Part shown: in pieces, positions 58,842-64,000 of the stretch
How positions within the stretch are numbered: the first letter of the stretch is position 1
How the letters are laid out: each line of letters begins with the position of its first letter
Assembly (NCBI GenBank): GCA_964636985.1
Contig: CAZWSX010000005.1
Location: 186,001-250,000, forward strand
DNA from: CAZWSX01 sp964636985
Lineage (GTDB): Bacteria > Planctomycetota > Planctomycetia > Pirellulales > Pirellulaceae
Direction: 5' to 3'
Length of the DNA stretch: 64,000 bases
Made by a program: the position numbers and the translations under genes
Notes under the pieces: generated by a model
Databases searched by the model: none
What the model was told of the DNA's origin: nothing
What the model saw: the letters and a program-made list of their open reading frames with translations, nothing else

Positions 58842-59221
58842 ACGAGTTCTATCTTCGGAGCTATGGTTAGAAGTTTCTGGAGCAACGTGGCGAAGTCGAT
58901 GGGTTTGGTGACGTATTCGTCACAACCCGCAGCGAGAACTTTTTCACGATCGCCAATCATCGCATGAGCCGTCACCGCGATGATGAACAGATCAGCCGTG
59001 AGTGAGCTGGCTTTCAAACGCCGCGCAACTTCCCACCCATCGATATCGGGCAAATTCATATCGAGGAGCGCGGCGACATAATTCCGATCGCGGTCGCTGG
59101 CCAACTGAATCCCGGTGCAACCGTCGGCGGCGAGGTCGACTTCGTAGCCGAACAGTTCCAAATAGCGGGCGACCAGTTCCTGGTTCAGCTCGTTGTCTTC
59201 GATAACCAAAACTCGTGGCAT
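58838..59221 (-). CDS. Single-domain response regulator (CheY-like)
   Basis: A 127-residue stand-alone receiver: MPRVLVIEDNELNQELVARY, Asp54 in ALLDMNLPDIDGWE, the Thr/Ala switch VTAHAM, and the KPID Lys. No output domain is fused, so it acts by protein interaction, as in CheY- or DivK-type proteins. It starts the four-gene operon and its stop overlaps the following GGDEF-EAL gene by 4 bases. The ATG at 59221 gives the family length; an upstream start would add 11 residues without similarity. Confidence 0.92.
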   Translation of the reverse strand: MPRVLVIEDNELNQELVARYLELFGYEVDLAADGCTGIQLASDRDRNYVAALLDMNLPDIDGWEVARRLKASSLTADLFIIAVTAHAMIGDREKVLAAGCDEYVTKPIDFATLLQKLLTIAPKIELV

Positions 59222-59462
59222 GAGCGATTGCGCGAACGGAGTGTGCGGGTCCAATGAGAAACTACGTCGCTGGCAGGGTTTGCCGACGCATTTGCGCCAA
59301 GAATTACTCGATGCGAGTGCGGAAATGGAGCAGTCCGAGGCGTGCGGACCCTGAGAATCGGCACTCCCGGCATATCAGGGCGCCAGTGGTCCACCAGCCT
59401 TAAAGGGCGTTGGGGGAATCGAACGCCGCGGCCTGCGAGCCCGGAACCGATAGCCCTCCACG

Positions 59463-59495
59463 AAAAAACGCCGCCAGCATTTCTGCTGGCGGCGT
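59463..59495 (-). terminator. Rho-independent terminator of the cysteine-rich outer-membrane gene
   Basis: A perfect 11-bp stem, CGCCGCCAGCA with TGCTGGCGGCG at 59469-59494, loop of four, followed on the minus strand by a run of T (59463-59468). It lies 37 bases after the stop of the minus-strand gene that ends at 59532. This is the clearest terminator in the window. Confidence 0.85.
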
Positions 59496-59531
59496 GCCTG
59501 GACTATTCGTTCTTAGCAACCTGGTGCGAAC

Positions 59532-60710
59532 CTACTGTATCTGAATACCTCGGTCGACCAGCATGGTACCGGCGTTCACGACAGGGAGTTGCGGCATCCA
59601 CGTGCGGCCACCCACCGTGCAGCTGCGGGCGTTGCAGCCGGGATACCAAACAAATCCAACACCTACGTACATGTTTTCGTCGAACGATCCCGGAGACCCT
59701 GCGCTGGCCGAGGGGCTCATGTAGGCGAAGTTCGTGTACAGCGACAGGTTGTCGCTCAAAGGGGCAAGCCCCGTACCACCGATGATCCAGCTGCCCAGCG
59801 TGCCTGTTCCGGGGGCCAACCGATTCCCCATCGGCACGCCCACATACAACCAGGTGTCACCACCGAAATCGTACTTGTGGTGCCAATAAGTGTTGAGCTG
59901 GTTGATTGCGCGATACTCGACGTTGATCCGGCCAGCAGCGATCGCGCGGGTCGACTTATTCGTTGCCACAGTTCCCCACACGCCAATCTCATTGCGCGAG
60001 CTCAGGGCGTAGCCAATTTGCGTGCGGATCTGTTGCAAATAGGGGGACTGTGCGATAACGCCAAACCGCGTGGCCGAAAGTTGGTCGAACCCAACGCTCC
60101 AGCTAATCGGATTGCATGCATCGGCCCGACGGAAGACCCCCAGCGTCGAGTAGAACATGTTTTGGGTTTGGTCCTGCAGCGCCGTGGGGGAAGAACGCCC
60201 CTTCCAGTCGTAGATGCCGAAGGTCGCACCGGCTTGCCAGCCGATACCGCGATCTTCCAACCCCATGATCGGACCACCGAGGTTGCCACCGCCCGAGGCG
60301 CCGTAGTTGCTCGTGTAGTCGCTATCGGGAAACTGGTGGAACGAGTCGTATCCGAGCAAGCCGTAACCCGTGATGGCCGGGCAGCTTTCGAATTCGTTCC
60401 AGCACGGATCGCAGCAGCTGTTCAAGCCGCATCCGCAACCGCACCCATCGCCACAACCATCGTCGCAGCAGGTGCCGCAACCGCCATTCGCGTCGCAGCA
60501 CGAATTGCAGTCATCGGTACAGGAGATGAATTCAACCGGCGACATTGGCTTGCGGCTCGGCTTCCACTCCGGCAACGACAGGATGGAGGTGCTTTGCTCC
60601 TTAGCAACCGGCTCGTTCTCCAAAGTCAAAAAACGATCCATGGCGTTTGCCTGGCTTAAACCTAAGCCCAAGCACACGGCCGCGACGATCGCGGAAAGGC
60701 GCTTACGCAT
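59532..60710 (-). CDS. Outer-membrane beta-barrel-like protein with Cys-rich segment
   Basis: A 392-residue exported protein of a planctomycete family with beta-barrel character (the DUF6666 type, as I recall it). A signal peptide (SAIVAAVCLGLGLSQANA) comes first. Residues about 63-105 hold a cysteine-rich run (CTDDCNSCCDANGGCGTCC, followed by more CGCG units and a final CCDPC), with about 17 Cys in 43 residues. The following 280 residues alternate hydrophobic and polar positions (GWQAGATFGIYDWKG, NMYVGVGFVWYPG), as in membrane strands. The Cys run may bind metal or make disulphide links on the surface. The gene stands alone and has its own terminator downstream. Confidence 0.75.
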   Translation of the reverse strand: MRKRLSAIVAAVCLGLGLSQANAMDRFLTLENEPVAKEQSTSILSLPEWKPSRKPMSPVEFISCTDDCNSCCDANGGCGTCCDDGCGDGCGCGCGLNSCCDPCWNEFESCPAITGYGLLGYDSFHQFPDSDYTSNYGASGGGNLGGPIMGLEDRGIGWQAGATFGIYDWKGRSSPTALQDQTQNMFYSTLGVFRRADACNPISWSVGFDQLSATRFGVIAQSPYLQQIRTQIGYALSSRNEIGVWGTVATNKSTRAIAAGRINVEYRAINQLNTYWHHKYDFGGDTWLYVGVPMGNRLAPGTGTLGSWIIGGTGLAPLSDNLSLYTNFAYMSPSASAGSPGSFDENMYVGVGFVWYPGCNARSCTVGGRTWMPQLPVVNAGTMLVDRGIQIQ

Positions 60711-61185
60711 GACGACGACTCCCTTCGTCGACCGGACCTACCCACTACCGAGGGTGACAGCATCCGCCTTTACGACTATCCCCAACACCGCATTGGGCCA
60801 TCGGTGGCGCAATGGGGCGACGGTTCGATGAGTCGTGCTGGCATCCCTTCCAGGCAGTCCTCGTGGCCGACCTCATTCCCTTCTTTATTCGTCGGCGCTA
60901 TCGGTCCGAGGCTTATCGAGGTCGCCGACAAGTCAAAGTCTTGCCAGGCTGCACAGTTTGACACGTCACGATTACTTTTCGCCAAGCTATGCCCCAAAAA
61001 GGCAGCCTCGTCGCGCTCGATTCTGTGCGGAAAACCGGTTCAAGTTTCCCAGACGGTCAAGTCTCCGTCTTATGAACCACCCGAATCACCGTTGCAGAAA
61101 ATTCAATTACGCGTACTTCCTCTGAATTAATCTTCCAATTCTTCCTGAGAGAGGCTGTGGAAGGTTGAGAGCGCGTGGAAGGCGA
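60711..61185. other. Intergenic region upstream of the cysteine-rich barrel gene
   Basis: No gene is supported in these 475 bases. Several short plus-strand frames overlap each other without motifs. The promoter of the barrel gene must lie at the left end; the right end is the 3' side of the kinase gene. No repeat or hairpin longer than 8 bp was seen. Confidence 0.5.
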
Positions 61186-62910
61186 TCATCGACCTTCAAG
61201 CGAAAGTCGTTGGCGATAGTATTTGAGCCCTGGAAGAAAGAAGCACAGGGCTGCCACGACACCAAAGATGAAATGGCTCTCGTTCGGGAAGACAGCCATG
61301 ACAGCAGTCGTTGCAAATAGCACGATCGCTTGAACGTAGAATTCGCCCGACAGGATGCCCGCTTTCACCATGAAGACCATCCCGCTGATGATGGCAAGCA
61401 CGGGCGAAAGTTTGAGAACGTCGAGGCCCAGCAAGGCCTCCAAGGGAAACAGCAGCGCCGTTCCCACCATACTCGCCGCCCAGACGTGGGCGATTTGTCG
61501 TTCGACGAACGTCACCGGCCCCATCCGGCGCCGCAGCATCCAGAAGACCGCCGCCCACGTCCCTAAGCCGAGCGTCCACATCAGCGAGTACTGAATACGA
61601 TCGCGCACGCCAATCAAAAACAACAGGTTGGTGGCGAACGAAACACCTGCCAGCACCAAACTGTGCCACATCCAGAGCAGGCCCCAATTTTGCAGTACGA
61701 CGGCGTGATGCGTTTCGCGCAGCCACCAGGCGACCACTTGCGTGATCCGTCCGCTCCGGGCCGAAATCGGTTCGTTCTTGAGATAGGCCTCAAGATCGTC
61801 AGCAAGCGCGCCGGCACTGGCATATCGCAAGTCGGTTGGCTTTTGGAGGCACTGGAGGCAAATCATCTCCAGGTCGGGATCGGCTAACGGCCGCACAATC
61901 CGCGGCGGGACCGGATCCTGTTCCAACACGAGCAACACGGTGTCGACGGGCGAAGCGGCTTGAAACGGCGGACGCCCCGTCAGCATGTGGTAGAGAACAG
62001 CCCCCAAGCTGTAGACATCGCTGTGAGGTCCGACAATTCCGCGCGCGCCGTTGGCCTGTTCCGGGGCCATATACGCGGGCGTACCGACAATGGCGCCCGA
62101 TCGAGTGACGCTCGCTTCGCGGTCCGACTGCTTCGCGAGGCCAAAGTCCGTAACGTGTGGTTCTCCTTGTTCGTCGATCAAGATGTTCGACGGCTTGATG
62201 TCCCGGTGAAACACGCCGCGGCGATGAGCAAACTCGATCGCCCGCGCGACTTTCGCCAGCATCATGGCGATTTCGCGTGGCGGCATCGGTTCGCCGTTCA
62301 ATCGCTGGAGCAGCGTCTGCCCGCGGACGAACTTCATGCTGAAGTAAGGCCGTCCGTCGAATTCGCCTACCTGGTAGACGGGCACGATCCCCGGATGTTC
62401 CAATCGCGCGGCGGCTTCGGCTTCGGCCTGGAACCGCGTTCGATCGGCCGCTGAGGCCAGCATGTCGCGAAGGATCATCTTCACCGCGACTTCGCGGTTG
62501 AGACTGATTTGCCGCGCCCGAAAGACGACGCCCATGCCGCCGCGGCCCAACTCCTCAAGCAGTTCGTAGTCGCCTAGCCGGCACGGGAGCGAGAGGGCTG
62601 CCGAAGTCAGTTCGGACACACCAGAAATCGTTCGCCCACGAAGTGGATCGGAGGAGGAACTTTTGCCGGCGACTTCGGCGACCATGACCGCGCCCCATAG
62701 ATGGCGCAAGTCGGAGGCCATCGTTGGATTTTCGCGGCAGACGGCTTCCAGGTCGATGTGCTCGCCGCGCTGCGCCCGCTCGGTCAGATCGCTCAGCACC
62801 TTGGCCAGCTTTTCGTCGTCGTGGCCTGGCGAATCGATCGTGGAGTCCACCTCGGGTTGCATCGTCGTGCTGCTTTCGACGGGCCCAAACCGTCCCAGGG
62901 ACAAGATCAT
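61186..62910 (-). CDS. Membrane Ser/Thr protein kinase of the planctomycete type
   Basis: A 574-residue kinase. An N-terminal helical region (residues about 25-100) is followed by a complete kinase domain (residues about 112-380): GRGGMGVVFRARQ, AVKMI with the ATP Lys, HRDIKPSNIL, DFGLAK, GTPAYMAPEQ and DVYSLGAVLYHMLTGRPPF. The C-terminal 170 residues contain four or five transmembrane helices (LWMWHSLVLAGVSFATNLLF and others) instead of the usual WD or TPR sensor region. The ATG touches the stop codon of the sigma-factor gene directly, so the two are co-translated. Its targets are unknown; it probably signals to that sigma factor. Confidence 0.94.
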   Translation of the reverse strand: MILSLGRFGPVESSTTMQPEVDSTIDSPGHDDEKLAKVLSDLTERAQRGEHIDLEAVCRENPTMASDLRHLWGAVMVAEVAGKSSSSDPLRGRTISGVSELTSAALSLPCRLGDYELLEELGRGGMGVVFRARQISLNREVAVKMILRDMLASAADRTRFQAEAEAAARLEHPGIVPVYQVGEFDGRPYFSMKFVRGQTLLQRLNGEPMPPREIAMMLAKVARAIEFAHRRGVFHRDIKPSNILIDEQGEPHVTDFGLAKQSDREASVTRSGAIVGTPAYMAPEQANGARGIVGPHSDVYSLGAVLYHMLTGRPPFQAASPVDTVLLVLEQDPVPPRIVRPLADPDLEMICLQCLQKPTDLRYASAGALADDLEAYLKNEPISARSGRITQVVAWWLRETHHAVVLQNWGLLWMWHSLVLAGVSFATNLLFLIGVRDRIQYSLMWTLGLGTWAAVFWMLRRRMGPVTFVERQIAHVWAASMVGTALLFPLEALLGLDVLKLSPVLAIISGMVFMVKAGILSGEFYVQAIVLFATTAVMAVFPNESHFIFGVVAALCFFLPGLKYYRQRLSLEGR

Positions 62911-63558
62911 CTAGCCGGCAGAATTGCCTTCGTTCTTCGCCAGCAATTCCCGCAAACGCCGCATCGCGCGGAGATAACGCATGCTGGCGGCGGGCTCGCT
63001 GAGGCCCAACGCCTGGGCGACATCCTGATTGCTGAGGTGCTCGTAGTGCCGCATGACGATGATTTCGCAGTCCTGCTCATCGAGTTGGCCGATCGCGTCT
63101 TCCACGCAACGGACCATTTCCTGTTGAGCCACCGCCGCGGCAGGCGTCATTTCCGGATCGCGCAGGTTTTGCGCCAGCAGCATCGCCGATTCGTGATCGC
63201 CTGAGGGAGCCCCGAGCGGTTGTTCCTTATCAACGCTCCGCTTGGCCGACACGCGGTGGCGGCGGTGAGCGTCGATGATCCGATCCTTGGCGATTTGCCG
63301 GAGCCACAGATGGAACGCCATCTGGGGCTGTTCCAGGTAGTTCTGCAACCGGCGATTGGCTTCGACCATGACGTCCTGCAGAACGTCGCTCACGTCGACT
63401 CGTTGCCGCACCTTGGCATCGAGTCGGAGCTGGATCATCCGATGCAAAGCATCGCGATGCCGCTGCAGCAGGTCGTTCACCGCGTCGGTATTTCCGTCGC
63501 GGGCACCATTGAGAAGTTGCTGGGTTTTTTCGCCTTCGGGCCACATGCTTTCAAGCAT
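62911..63558 (-). CDS. ECF-type RNA polymerase sigma factor
   Basis: A 215-residue sigma-70 family factor of the extracytoplasmic type. Region 2 holds VDVSDVLQDVMVEANRRLQN and FHLWLRQIAKDRIIDAHRRH. An insertion of Ser/Asp/Glu-rich residues comes between region 2 and region 4, and region 4 has LDEQDCEIIVMRHYEHLSNQ and LGLSEPAASMRYLRAMRRLR. It directs RNA polymerase to a small set of promoters. The downstream kinase gene starts at its stop codon. Planctomycete sigma factors of this group are commonly controlled by a coupled Ser/Thr kinase instead of a membrane anti-sigma factor. The start may be at 63558 or 63546. Confidence 0.93.
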   Translation of the reverse strand: MLESMWPEGEKTQQLLNGARDGNTDAVNDLLQRHRDALHRMIQLRLDAKVRQRVDVSDVLQDVMVEANRRLQNYLEQPQMAFHLWLRQIAKDRIIDAHRRHRVSAKRSVDKEQPLGAPSGDHESAMLLAQNLRDPEMTPAAAVAQQEMVRCVEDAIGQLDEQDCEIIVMRHYEHLSNQDVAQALGLSEPAASMRYLRAMRRLRELLAKNEGNSAG

Positions 63559-63602
63559 GTTCCATTATGTGCCAGCGGTCAATTGACGATTTCAGAGGCT
63601 CC

Positions 63603-63650
63603 AGGCTTCAGGCCCCAGGCTATAGGGAGAATGGGGCAGGCCTGAAGCCT
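63603..63650 (-). terminator. Inverted repeat downstream of rpsT
   Basis: AGGCTTCAGGCC at 63603-63614 pairs perfectly with GGCCTGAAGCCT at 63639-63650. The element lies 8 bases after the rpsT stop codon on the minus strand. The T-run is missing, so it may be a terminator of reduced strength or another foldback repeat of the genome. Confidence 0.5.
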
Positions 63651-63657
63651 TCGTTTA

Positions 63658-63930
63658 CTACTTCTTGGCGGCTTTAGCCGTCTTCACGTAGGCCGAGATT
63701 CGCGACTTGCTGCGCGAAGCGGCGTTCTTGTGAACGATCTTCTTGGCGGCGGCCTTATCGAATTTCACTTGGGCAGCCTTCGCTTCGGCGTCTGCCTTCG
63801 CAAAATCGCCGACCTTGACCGCCTCACGGATCTTCTTGATCTGGGTCTTGAGCGCTGCCCGCGTGGAGCGGTTCTTTTCGCGATTTTCGAGACTTTGACG
63901 GTGACGCTTCTTGGCGCTCTTAGTGTGCAT
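63658..63930 (-). CDS. rpsT: 30S ribosomal protein S20
   Basis: A 90-residue basic protein: MHTKSAKKRHRQSLENREKN, then the Lys/Ala-rich helices ending in AASRSKSRISAYVKTAKAAK. It binds 16S rRNA early in 30S assembly. The ATG at 63930 gives the family length. The frame is open upstream but that part is not conserved. It is a single gene here, followed by the inverted repeat at 63603-63650. Confidence 0.96.
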   Translation of the reverse strand: MHTKSAKKRHRQSLENREKNRSTRAALKTQIKKIREAVKVGDFAKADAEAKAAQVKFDKAAAKKIVHKNAASRSKSRISAYVKTAKAAKK

Positions 63931-64000
63931 GGACCGAATCCAAATCCTACAAATCTGAACTACACGTCGGGCAAGCGAATTTGCCAACCATGGCGTTTCG

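Noticed and set aside
57993..58967. A long plus-strand frame inside the GGDEF-EAL gene
   Set aside because: It is the complement of intact receiver and PAS domains and has no ribosome binding site.

Overview
The window looks like chromosomal DNA of a planctomycete, probably of the Pirellulales type. The grounds are GC-rich codon use; paralogue families typical of that group (PQQ-repeat and EF-hand secreted proteins, Pro-rich outer-membrane barrels, an ECF sigma factor paired with a membrane Ser/Thr kinase, CehA/McbA-like proteins, planctomycete TPR proteins); and the flagellar gene order. No rRNA, CRISPR array or complete insertion sequence was seen. There is one tRNA gene, tRNA-Val(CAC).

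Layout. Bases 1-5222 are the inner end of an integrated element. It holds two diverged copies of a module (small structured element, 80-residue AlpA-like helix-turn-helix protein, prim-pol type primase), the second with a truncated primase. A tyrosine recombinase follows, whose 3' end lies inside the 3' end of tRNA-Val(CAC). The rest is chromosomal backbone. Bases 5428-8766 encode one large fusion enzyme: fatty-acyl-AMP ligase, acyl carrier domain and alpha-oxoamine synthase. Bases 9130-23322 carry secreted and envelope proteins (lipoprotein-like, PQQ propeller, EF-hand, zinc-ribbon membrane protein, pentaheme cytochrome c next to a large outer-membrane barrel, a CehA-like protein) and a CbpA-type DnaJ.

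Bases 23324-42919 are a 20-gene minus-strand flagellar cluster. In transcription order it reads TPR membrane protein, FlgN/FliT-like protein, histidine kinase, NtrC-type regulator, flgB, flgC, fliE, fliF, fliG, fliH, fliI, fliJ, a MotE-like protein, fliK, flgD, flgE, flbD, motA, motB. It supplies the rod base, MS ring, rotor, export ATPase, hook and stator, but no filament or export-gate genes. A two-component pair sits directly upstream of flgB, which fits stage-specific control of hook-basal-body genes.

Bases 43310-54489 are mixed housekeeping and accessory genes: an M50-like membrane protein lacking the catalytic Glu, SDR, DUF309, pgsA, rimO, aat, a Nudix-like protein, csrA, PhyH dioxygenase, esterase, acylphosphatase, and a protein with a CX4CH haem-like motif. 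Bases 54572-59221 are a four-gene signalling operon whose neighbours all overlap by 4 bp: receiver, REC-PAS-GGDEF-EAL, thioredoxin-like protein, membrane histidine kinase. The window ends with a cysteine-rich outer-membrane protein, a membrane Ser/Thr kinase, its ECF sigma factor, and rpsT.

The points most worth following are the FAAL-ACP-AOS fusion, the duplicated AlpA/prim-pol element at tRNA-Val, three likely pseudo-enzymes or altered active surfaces (M50-like, CehA-like, FliG torque helix), the cytochrome-porin pair, and the coupled c-di-GMP/redox signalling operon. All assignments come from reading the sequence and remembered family motifs; no database search was run.
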